Assembly (NCBI GenBank): GCA_017311185.1
Contig: JAESUZ010000756.1
Coordinates: 248,001-312,000, forward strand
Direction of reading: 5' to 3'
DNA from: Proteles cristata cristata
Lineage: Eukaryota; Chordata; Mammalia; Carnivora; Hyaenidae
DNA: 64,000 nucleotides
Shown here: positions 37,158 through 45,509 of the stretch, piece after piece
Position numbering within the stretch: the first letter of the stretch is position 1
Layout of the letters: the number at the start of each line of letters is the position of its first letter
Notes under the pieces: generated by a model
Databases searched by the model: none
Told to the model about the DNA's origin: nothing
What the model saw: only the letters and a program-made list of their open reading frames with translations
Position numbers and translations under genes: made by a program

Positions 37158-37163
37158 TTTATT
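37158..37163 (-). terminator. VIP: VIP proximal AATAAA (possible alternative poly(A) signal)
   Basis: Hexamer within CCAAATAAAATAT, about 90 nt into exon 7. It is shared with the human 3' UTR as I recall it. If used, it would remove about 600 nt of 3' UTR. Use cannot be judged from sequence alone. Confidence 0.5.
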
Positions 37164-38879
37164 TGGTTTTGATACCGAAGTCGTGTTCTTAAATTACTTA
37201 TGTAGAACTCAAAATATAATTACTTCGTCTATCGTTTTCCTTCACGAGTTCTGAAAAAGAAAGAATTGGTGTTTTAAGCATGAAAATATTTTTATCTATA
37301 GCATCTTAGTTTCACTCACTCGTCCACTTATTTGATAACATCTATATCCCCACCCCTTGCAAATAGTTTGTCATGACAGGGAATCATGGTCTGGGATATC
37401 AGGAAGGTATCCTCCAAAGGACTGATTGTCAGAAAGGGAACTGAAATGTGAAGAGGCACTTTAATTAGTCATTATAATTACCCATTTGTAGTTTTCACAA
37501 ATGGTTGACATGCAGGATTTCCCGCTAAAAGAGTTTGTCCAAAGTTACCCATTCAGAAAAGAGAAGAAAGGAGGATGGAATCTCATAAATGATCTTATAA
37601 AAGACAGAGCAGTTAACCTTCCTTTATAGTTTAGTGCTGTTGTATTTCTTAATTAAATGAAATTTCTCTTCTTCTTGTAAACTTTGGGTCAGAAGCTATA
37701 TACGATTTTTCTTCTTTGAGCAAAGGGACTTGTTTCTCTGACGTGATAAAGAATGGTGGTGTGCAGGACCCTCAGCATATGTCTCTCTTAGTGGACAAAA
37801 GCCACCAAGGGGCAGATGTCTTTGAAGACACTGCCCACTCCTGATGGCCCTCACAAAAACCTGAGCTATCTGCTCCAGGAACTTCAGTAAGACCATGGTT
37901 GCCTTCGGTCTGAGTGTGAGTCTAATTTAGTTTCCTTGACCCGCTCAGAGGCTGTAGTCTAGCCCACTTTTAGGTTTTACAAATAAAGTGTTATTGTGAG
38001 ACAGCGGCTCCCATTCATTTTACATGTTATCCTGAGGGTTACATGTTAACCCACAAAGCCAAGCTATATTCACTCAGTAGCCCTTGGGAGAAAAAGTTTA
38101 TCAACCTCTGACACACTGATGACAAGAAATTGCTTTAGGCACTTGCCAAATATTTTTACGAGTGAATGTAAGCATTAATGTAACTCAGGAAAGAATTATG
38201 TCTTGTATGCATATGTACATAAAAGCAACTGGAATAGCAAGCTAATCACTTAACAAAGGTAAAAGTCTGTGTATGTTTTCTGTTATCAAAAAATATTTTA
38301 TCATAAATACGATTCGATCATAGCACTTAGTCTCACTCAATAGGTACAAGAAGTTAAATTTAACCTTGCTGTATGAAGCTTGGTACGGTTCAAGGAATAC
38401 AATTAGATCCAGAATGCCTTGGTATTTTCATAATAATGAACCATGCTGTAATTTGGTGGTATTTTTCTGTACCTAAATTAAATGACGTGCTAACAGTCAA
38501 TCGTGGAGCTAAACCTTAAATTAATAAAAGCAGTGTGGCTGGAGTCTCAAAATGAAAGCCAGTTTTCCCCATTAGGGTGAGTCAGATTCCTCTGTTTGAT
38601 ATCTCGGCAGAAGTAGAGGAATAAGTCTGAGTAAACGATGGGTACCATGCAGGTGGCACACTGTTTGCCCATTGTGAGCTCTCTTTTTTTCTATCAGAGT
38701 GCTGCATGAATCATTTTAAGTGTTTACTGGGCTGGGGTCCACTTCAGATAGAAGTGTCCTTTTCCATGAGGTCTTATTGTGAGAACTCTGAGATGTTTTT
38801 TTCCTAAGTGATTCTTCCCTATTCCAGTAATTAGATGTTTGCTATAAGAATAAAATAAGAATGGACAGAATATACCCAC

Positions 38880-38967
38880 CACTGGGAAGCTGTCAACAGC
38901 TTTCTTCCAAGGGCTTTTCTATTATTTTTCTAGCTCTTCAGGAAAGTCAGGAGATTCCCCCTCACTG
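38880..38967 (-). CDS. VIP: VIP exon 6: C-terminal propeptide, stop and start of 3' UTR
   Basis: The exon begins at 38967 after CTGCAG and encodes [15 protein letters not shown] followed by TAA at 38924-38922. About 42 nt of 3' UTR follow to the donor (CAGTG|GTGGGT) at 38880. The acceptor is a tandem NAGNAG (GCAGCAG). Use of the second AG would start at 38964 and drop one Ser without changing frame. The encoded tail matches human VIP exactly from memory. Confidence 0.95.
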
Positions 38968-41900
38968 CTGCAGATCAGAAAAAGAACATTGTATATGTTA
39001 AAGCTCTTAGATGAGCAAGCTTCCAAAGAAATGATGACGTGTGACTTATGCTGTTCTCTGTGCTCTGAAAACTTCACTGAGGGCTAGACAATTACCTTTG
39101 AGGTTAGTAATTACATAGAATTTTTCCTGAATCTTAAGGTATTTCAAATTATTTTTATAGAATTATAATACTGCTGGGCAAAGGGATTCATCTTGTCTGA
39201 TCTTACCCAAACAAGATTGTTCTTAATACTAACATCGAACAAAAATAATTGGAAAAAAAAGAGAGAGACGCTCTTCCTTCTTACTCTAATCCAATGTCTG
39301 CACTCCATAGAGAGACATATGTCTTACAGAATGTTAGAATACAAAAGAACTCGTGACTAAATTTGGTAACATAAAGGTATTGAATATATATACGAAGGAA
39401 GTTACATATGGCATCCAATTGCTAACTGCACTTTACATGTTTGAAAAACCAAAACTTCTGATAGAGTTCCCAGGTTCAGAGCAGATGTCCCTACAGTCAT
39501 TACTTTTAAACCTGGACACACAGTGGAATCAAGTGGAGAGCTCCTAAACAAAACAAAACAAAACAAAAGCAAAAAACAAAACCCATCAATGGCTAGAGCC
39601 ATACCGCTAGAGGCCTAGTTACCTGACAATTGGTTTTGGGTAAGGCCCACACATCAGTATTTGAAAAATTCTTCAGGGTAGTCAAATATCAGCCAAGGTT
39701 GAGAATTACTGTCTCATAGAGTATAGATAGTGAGATAGATAGAGAAATAAGTCTTCATATTTAGCTTCTATTTTTGAACTCATTTATAATTTCTCATTTT
39801 AACACATTCTCTGTTTCTTTACCTTCTCTTCCCATTCAGAATGGAGTTCAGGTACTTCTTTACAGCCATTTGTTTTCGGAGGCGGGTATAGTTGTCAGTG
39901 AAGACTGCATCCGAGTGGCGTTTGATTGGCCCCTGGTCTTCTGTGATGCTGTTGCTAAGGAATGCAAGGGAAAGCAAATCAAAGGATTTTAACAAGAAAT
40001 GATAAATGTGCCTAAATTCCAAATTCCTTGGAATCAGATAAAAAAGAATTCCAATGCCCAGCTTCTTTTCTATTACAAAGAAGACTAAAAGAAAAATACA
40101 TCTAAGCCCAACGATAGAGGAGCAAGAAATAATCCAACATATTTTGGCATTTACTGGGAGCCTTCATAGACATGTGACTAAAAACGGAGCAAATAATTAA
40201 CATAAAAAATGGAGGGATACTTGAAGTTGTGTTCTGTCATTGGGAGGAAAATTTCTTTAAAAGTAAATTCTTCAGAAACTTTGCCACCTTGAATAGTGCC
40301 ATCGACAATTGGCCATTTAAAGAAAGAAATTTCCAGTGCTTGGTTTGATCAGAAATTAAAAAACAAATACTATAGTAAACATTAAAACTTGCTTTACGTT
40401 TATGTTATGTCTTATTTTTTTACTGTGTCTAGTTCAATTTGATTGCAGCTTTATAAATGATTTCCGCGTAAGAAAAATAAGTGTGTCTGTAACCAATAAG
40501 TAGGGTATCACTAAAAACGTATTTCCTTAATCCATGGGCATGGTATATTTTATTTAAGAATATAAATTATTGTGGAGGTGCCTGGGTGGCTCAGTCATTA
40601 AGCGTCCAACTCTTCATTTCAGCTCAGATCATGGTCTCATGGTTTGTGAGACTGAGCCCCATGTTGGACTCTGCATTGACAGCACTGAGTCAGCTTAGGA
40701 TTCTCTCTCTCCTCTCTCTGCCCCTCCGCTACTCATGCTCACCCATTCACACTCTCTCTCAAAATAAATAAATAAACATTAAAAATAATATAAATTATTT
40801 TTCAACTAAACTGTACATCATCAGAGCTATCAATTTTGAGCCAAGTAAATAAATTGCTACCAGTGAAAAAATAACCTGCAGATTAAAAAATTGTAAGGTG
40901 TTTGATAAAAATAATAAATTCTCTTTACCCAACCCGTTTTCCAATAAGGGATTCAAGGTATTTTTTGGCAGAAAGTTGACCCAAGAGTCTACTAAAGTCA
41001 CTGGTGAAAACTCCATCAGCATGTCTGGCATTTCTAAAACAAGGAAGAAGAATAGCCATTATTTTGTAAATGGTTTTCCAAAATATTATTTTGCCTCATT
41101 AAACAAGAAAGAAACTTATCAGCTTATTTGAAAGCTTCTCATACAAACTTCCAAAAGAAAGCTTCCTGAGAACCTTATAAGATATTTTCTAGTCACTTAT
41201 ATTAAGATATACTCTATATTCTAGCTCAAACTTTGAAAAATTAAATAAGTTAAAGTTTTAGAAGTATATTAAGTATATATTAAGTAATGCTTCCTGGCAG
41301 AGTCTATAAAATTAATTCTTCTTCAATAAATACTAATGGGAAAAGATAATATATTTAAGTTAGCTTCTGTTTATTTATTTATGGTGCTTTGTTTCTTCTA
41401 CCCTGAAGAAAGGTATATACAAGAGGAAACTACCTTGATTTTTAGCAAAAACCTTATCATACTTTTTGCTATTTCTTCTGCCAAAACATTTGGAAACAAA
41501 ACAATCTCTTAAGACTGAGAAGCCATTAGGAACTATCAACCAACTTTCCCACCCAAATCATCAACTTTTACATTTTGTCTTCAGTATAGAGCTACTCTGT
41601 CTGTATCTGAATGCTGCTCTAGACAAACGGTTCTGTGTAAGTGAATGGTTTATTGATCCTGGCTTGTTACAACCTCTCTATATGAGAATCATGCACAGCT
41701 GCTAGAGCTGCAATAAATCAGGCGGCATGAAGCCACAGCACCTGGAAACCTGTAGTGTGCTATAAAAATAGCTTCACGGTGACTCAAAACGTAACACATT
41801 TACGAGTGGCATTCGATTGGCCACTCGTGGCATTCGATTGGCCATATTTTTTCAAGAATATATTTTCTAAACTAAAACTCAATAAAAACAAACTCACCTG

Positions 41901-44133
41901 GACACATCATAATAAGGTGTGTCATTTTCAGCTAATGCACTTTGCAAGATGTCAGTGTCTACTTTTAAAGAAACTTGTTCAGGTTCATTTGCTCCTTCAA
42001 GTGGTATTCTGTCATCTAACCTATAGGGGAAAATATAGCAGAAGTATAATACTTTCTTTTCACAGAAGATAGTGCTCATGGTTTTATCATCATTGGCAAT
42101 AAGATACTCAATAATCTTGAGAAGTATTACCCATTCACAATATATGGATAGCATAGTTAGACTTCCTGCCTTCTGTGGTTTAGAGTAGAAATAGTGAAAT
42201 TTTTTTATTATCCCATAAAATAGATGCCATATAACTTTTATAAGATGTATGTGACAAGCGTAAGAGTTACTTAGCTCAATCCTGTCAGTGCATTACATAA
42301 AGTGCACATCATTAGTAATATCTTCACTTTGCACACTCACAAGTAGAAAAATGTTGTACAAAATAGAAACGTCAATAAATATCAAATATTCAATAGGAAA
42401 ACTGGGAGCAATTCATGTGTTTAATGGCATTTAGTATCATTTGTCAAGAGGTCAATATTAACTGCTTTTCTTTCTCTAGGTCTCTAAGCTTGTACAATGT
42501 TGTACAAAATAGAAACTTCAATAAATTTCAAATATTCAATAGGAAAACTGGGAGCAATTTATGTATTTAATGGCATTTAGTATCATTTCTCAAGAGGTCA
42601 ATATTAACCGCTTTTCTTTCTCTAGGTCTCTAAGCTTTATTTCAAAGATTCACCTCATTGTGATAAATTTCTCAATATTAATCAAGTACAAAGAATCTCT
42701 TCATCCCTCAACAGTAATTCAAGAAATTTCAAATTCAAGAAATCTTTTGAAGTCTTCTTATTTCTAATATTATGTATTAATACAATTTTAGTGAGGGATG
42801 TATAATGTTTTACTGAAAAACTTAGAATAATCATCCCTATACATGGAATACGACTATATTTTTGAGTGCATGCACATTTTTAACAGCATCACACTGTTAA
42901 AATTATAAGTATGTGTGTTTTCACTGTTAGAGTAAACCTCCAAGGAGTGTGTCAGATCCTGGGCTCTTGTGTATCTCTGGGTGACGTAGCTAGTAGTTGG
43001 TGGAAGTAACAAGCAGTTTTCTTTGCATGAACCCTAGCAACCAATGCAAACTTCAGCATTCCTGAGATTGTCTATTGTGATACGTAATATAACCATTCAG
43101 ATAGAATCATTCTATTTAGTTATCAAAGCAACATAAGATCTGGCTTAAGCAGTTTTCATAAACACTACAGCTAAGAGATTATTCATTCTACTGAGTGTAA
43201 GTCTACCTTGAAAAAAGAATAACAAATGGGAAAATGAGCAAAGAAATGATGATTTTGCTCATAGATAGAGTGGAGACTATAAAGTGGGAGGAAAAAATCA
43301 AACTGATATAGTTTCATTGACTGTTTACCTTTTTAACATAAATTTTCGGATAAACTTTATCAGGAATTTTAACAAAAATTTCAGATAAAGCTCTAAACAA
43401 GAGTTATGTTATGATTTATGAATTTGAAATATGAAATACAACATAGAGAACAGTAAGACTAAGGATTTGTGGTTGAAACAAGGTACATTAAAATTCACTC
43501 ACCAATAGATCAGTTATTCCACAATTTATACTATTGGCAAATTGAATCTGGCTAGGTAGGTAGATCTGCCAGCATGACTGTTCACAGCAATATGTTTCAC
43601 TAGTTAACTACCAACCTTAAGATTATTTACTGATTGATCTCGAAAAGGAACTTTAAGGAGGCAGGCAACTTAACATGTATTTTCTCCATCAGAAACTGAA
43701 CTGAACTGAGATGACAATGGATGAAAGCTTATTACTTATCTACAACCAGCTTTGAATTGAAAGAAAGTTAAATCCTTCTTCCTCCTTGTTTGGAAGTATG
43801 ATCCACCCTGTGCTTAAAACTAGCCATTGAGACTGTCTTCATGCCTTAAGAGTGGATTTCAGGAGGCAGAACAGTCATGTTGAAAAAACTTGCTTAACAC
43901 ACCAACAGAAGGATTTAAATAAATAATACATAACTTAAAGAATTGGGTTATCCAAAATAATGTATAGGAAATTCCCAAATAGATGAAGAAGCAATGCTCA
44001 ACTGTCTGCATTGAAAGAATACTTACCTCAGAGAAGAGGGTGCTCCGAAAAGAGGCCATGCCAACGTTTGTGAGAAGAGCACGCAGACAATTGTGAGCAG
44101 CACAAGGACCTGGGACTTACTTCTGGTTTCCAT
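38922..44133 (-). CDS. VIP: Vasoactive intestinal peptide precursor (prepro-VIP/PHI), spliced
   Basis: Secreted neuropeptide precursor yielding PHI and VIP, ligands of the VPAC1/VPAC2 G-protein-coupled receptors. The coding sequence joins 44133-44027, 42020-41898, 41033-40929, 39954-39823 and 38967-38922 on the minus strand: 513 nt, 170 codons plus TAA, the same length as the human precursor as I know it. Every intron has GT donor and AG acceptor, and the phases agree. Order in the protein: signal peptide (about residues 1-25, hydrophobic core [12 protein letters not shown]), N-terminal propeptide ending DVSRNAR, PHI (27 residues starting HADGVF, ending in Ile) followed by GKR, spacer [17 protein letters not shown] (28 residues starting [10 protein letters not shown], ending NSILN) followed by GKR, then tail [15 protein letters not shown]. 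Each GKR is a dibasic cleavage and amidation site. The start codon is the first ATG of exon 2, 8 nt after the acceptor. No frameshift or early stop was seen. Identity rests on near-identity to known mammalian VIP. Confidence 0.98.
39545..39585. repeat. (AAAAC)n simple repeat in VIP intron 5
   Basis: AAAAC units of five bases with small variations, about 40 bp. Confidence 0.85.
39823..39954 (-). CDS. VIP: VIP exon 5: VIP peptide
   Basis: A 132-nt exon with acceptor CCTTAG before 39954 and donor GTAAAG after 39823. It encodes the spacer [12 protein letters not shown], then the 28-residue VIP at 39917-39834 ([16 protein letters not shown] onward, ending SILN), then GKR. As far as I can tell the mature peptide is identical to human VIP. 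The spacer between the two hormones is the least conserved part (human SSNISEDPVPVKR). Confidence 0.98.
40575..40789 (+). mobile_element. Carnivore SINE in VIP intron 4
   Basis: The only SINE inside VIP, antisense to the gene. Flanked by 'aatataaattat' at about 40559 and 40786. Confidence 0.94.
40929..41033 (-). CDS. VIP: VIP exon 4: PHI peptide
   Basis: A 105-nt exon with acceptor TTTTAG before 41033 and donor GTAAAG after 40929. It encodes NAR, then PHI (codons 41023-40943, [15 protein letters not shown] onward), then GKR at 40942-40934 and Val plus a split Gly codon. PHI is the VIP-like 'peptide histidine isoleucine'. The C-terminal residue is Ile (codon ATT), as in the porcine peptide, whereas the human version ends in Met (PHM). 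GKR supplies amidation Gly and a dibasic cut. Phase 2 at both ends means that skipping it would keep frame. Confidence 0.97.
41806..41844. repeat. 21-bp tandem repeat in VIP intron 3
   Basis: GTGGCATTCGATTGGCCA occurs at 41806-41823 and again at 41827-41844 (period 21). The unit resembles VIP exon 5 around the PIKR cleavage site (39912-39938). Confidence 0.85.
41898..42020 (-). CDS. VIP: VIP exon 3: N-terminal propeptide
   Basis: A 123-nt exon between a CCCCTATAG acceptor and a CAG|GTGAGT donor. It encodes [20 protein letters not shown] and then a segment including [14 protein letters not shown]. These residues are close to the human propeptide (for example DRIPFEGANEP and [14 protein letters not shown]). 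It starts and ends in phase 2, so it is a symmetrical exon. Confidence 0.97.
42021..44026 (-). other. VIP: VIP intron 2
   Basis: 2.0 kb AT-rich intron free of recognisable SINEs. It contains a 146-bp tandem duplication at 42351-42637, described separately. Nothing else was recognised. Confidence 0.9.
42351..42637. repeat. 146-bp tandem duplication in VIP intron 2
   Basis: Two head-to-tail copies, 42351-42496 and 42497-42637. Both begin ATGTTGTACAAAATAGAAAC and end with TCTCTAGGTCTCTAAGCTT. I count about six substitutions, so the copies are roughly 96% identical. This is a local duplication, not a known interspersed family. Confidence 0.95.
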
Positions 44134-44141
44134 CTTCGTAC
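44027..44141 (-). CDS. VIP: VIP exon 2: start codon and signal peptide
   Basis: The acceptor is a polypyrimidine run ending TTTCAAG just before 44141, and the donor after 44027 is GTAAGT. The ATG is at 44133-44131. The exon encodes [20 protein letters not shown] and on through SQTLA, then [10 protein letters not shown], and ends in phase 2 within an Arg codon (AG|G). The hydrophobic stretch after a Lys/Arg-containing start is a classic secretory signal peptide, probably cut around residues 20-25. Confidence 0.97.
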
Positions 44142-45249
44142 CTTGAAAGGGGGAGAATCACATCAGTTTTTCCAACCAAAGATATCACAAACAAAATAAT
44201 TCTGAGTGTCTAGCAGTAATTTGTGAAGGCTCCTGCAGAGTTTGGAAAAAGTAATTTTTATCTGGTAGAAAGAGTTAAACTGCAATATAATAATAACTTT
44301 TTACAAGACTTTTTTTTTATGGTAGCAGGTATTTGAATAAAAATTGGTATTCTTTTCAACTGCTGCCCATCACTTACCAGGCACATAGTGGGGCTGTGTA
44401 TATGACTGTGAAAGTCATACTTTGTAGTGTCTAATTAACATAACACTGGAGTATCATCTATTTAATAATTCCTGTGTCTGTACATGTAGGTATGTACATG
44501 TATATATACATCAGTGTAAAAATTATACATGCATTTCTTTTTCCTCTTTTAATTGTAGATATTATTAGAAATTTATTTCCTTATGCCTAGGATTGAACAA
44601 TTTAATTTAATGGTGAAAATTAATACCAAAAATTATTAAACTATGTATTACCATTGAAATAATTTTTCCATAAAAGGAAAAAGATATTAAAATTAAAGTT
44701 TATGATTTTATATATCTAATCTACTTACACATTTCATTTCTAAAGTTTGTAGATAGAAATTTAGGAATTTGAGGTTTGTTTTTCTTGCTGTCTATAAAAA
44801 TCACAGAGATTTATAGACTTAAAGAGGAAAATAAATACTTCCTTGATTCACATAACTAACATATGAAATAGAAAGAACAACACTAAAAAAAGAAGTTGAA
44901 ACTTCTAAAACAAATACACCCACTGAATCCTTCAGTCAAAAATTTATATAAAGTAAGAAAATACCTTAATGCATTTTAAAAGGAAAGTATTGACTAAAAT
45001 CATAGAGTAAGCCAGGAAAAATACCTTCCAACCAAAAGAATTTTTTTAAAAATCCACTGATATATAAGAAACTGGAGCATTTCACACTTACCAGGTGACT
45101 TGAGAAACTTGTCTTTCATTTTTATAAAGGAAGAACACTGTAACATTCTTTTCAAGGGCAAGAAATATTTATTCAATATACCCTGAGAAAAGTTTGAAAG
45201 CAGGAGGAGAGGAAAAAAGAAGAAAAAGAAAGGTAAAGTTTTCACTCAC
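44142..45249 (-). other. VIP: VIP intron 1
   Basis: 1.1 kb AT-rich intron between the untranslated exon 1 and the signal-peptide exon. No SINE, LTR or other repeat was recognised. It begins GTGAGT and ends TTTCAAG. Confidence 0.85.
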
Positions 45250-45427
45250 CTTACCAAGTTAGTGTTCCTTGGGAGCTTTCTATATTGAAGGAGATTGTTG
45301 GAGCTGTCTTAGGTCCTGAAGTCCTCTGAGACTGAGCAAGTCTCCACCAGTTCTCTGTTTTCAGAGCTGAACCAGAACTTGGTACTGGTTGGCAATTATT
45401 GCCGGCAACTGCTTTTCACTCCACACT
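45250..45427 (-). other. VIP: VIP exon 1 (5' UTR)
   Basis: Non-coding first exon. The 3' edge is set by a strong donor (AAG then GTGAGT) with the exon ending at 45250. A weaker alternative donor (TTG then GTAAGG) would end it at 45255. The 5' edge is an estimate from the TATA box, placing the start about 30 nt downstream at roughly 45427. There is no coding potential of note, and translation starts in exon 2. Placement fits the known VIP gene structure, where exon 1 is entirely untranslated. Confidence 0.85.
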
Positions 45428-45450
45428 GACCAGCATTTCAAAGCCCATCA

Positions 45451-45457
45451 TTTTATA
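45451..45457 (-). promoter_or_regulatory. VIP: VIP TATA box
   Basis: TATAAAA on the minus strand (context CCCTATAAAATGATGGG), about 200 nt upstream of the exon 1 donor and about 45 nt downstream of the CRE. The spacing is right for a single focused RNA polymerase II start near 45427. Confidence 0.88.
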
Positions 45458-45498
45458 GGGCTTACACTTAGGGCTGAGCAATCACAAAGCTCTCTGAA

Positions 45499-45506
45499 AG
45501 ACGTCA
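45499..45506 (-). promoter_or_regulatory. VIP: VIP cAMP-response element (CRE)
   Basis: TGACGTCT on the minus strand within ACTGTGACGTCTTTCAGAG, about 76 nt upstream of the inferred start. The human VIP gene is a classic CREB target with the same sequence in the same place. In the cat the proximal CGTCA core is intact. The distal CGTCA half-site of the human 17-bp enhancer reads AGTACT here. Expected role: induction by cAMP/PKA through CREB in neurons. Confidence 0.9.
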
Positions 45507-45509
45507 CAG

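Larger units (their letters stand above)
36523..37250 (-). other. VIP: VIP exon 7 (3' UTR) with poly(A) signals
   Basis: The acceptor TCTTTTTCAG precedes 37250, and the exon opens AACTCGTGAAGGAAAA, matching the human exon 7 opening closely. The sequence stays recognisably VIP 3' UTR over about 700 nt. A distal AATAAA lies at 36548-36543 on the minus strand, so cleavage is likely around 36523 (estimated). A second AATAAA lies near the start of the exon at 37163-37158 and could give a much shorter 3' UTR. Confidence 0.88.

Noticed and set aside
42351..42637. CRISPR-like array or satellite
   Set aside because: Only two copies with no spacers. A simple tandem duplication in an intron.
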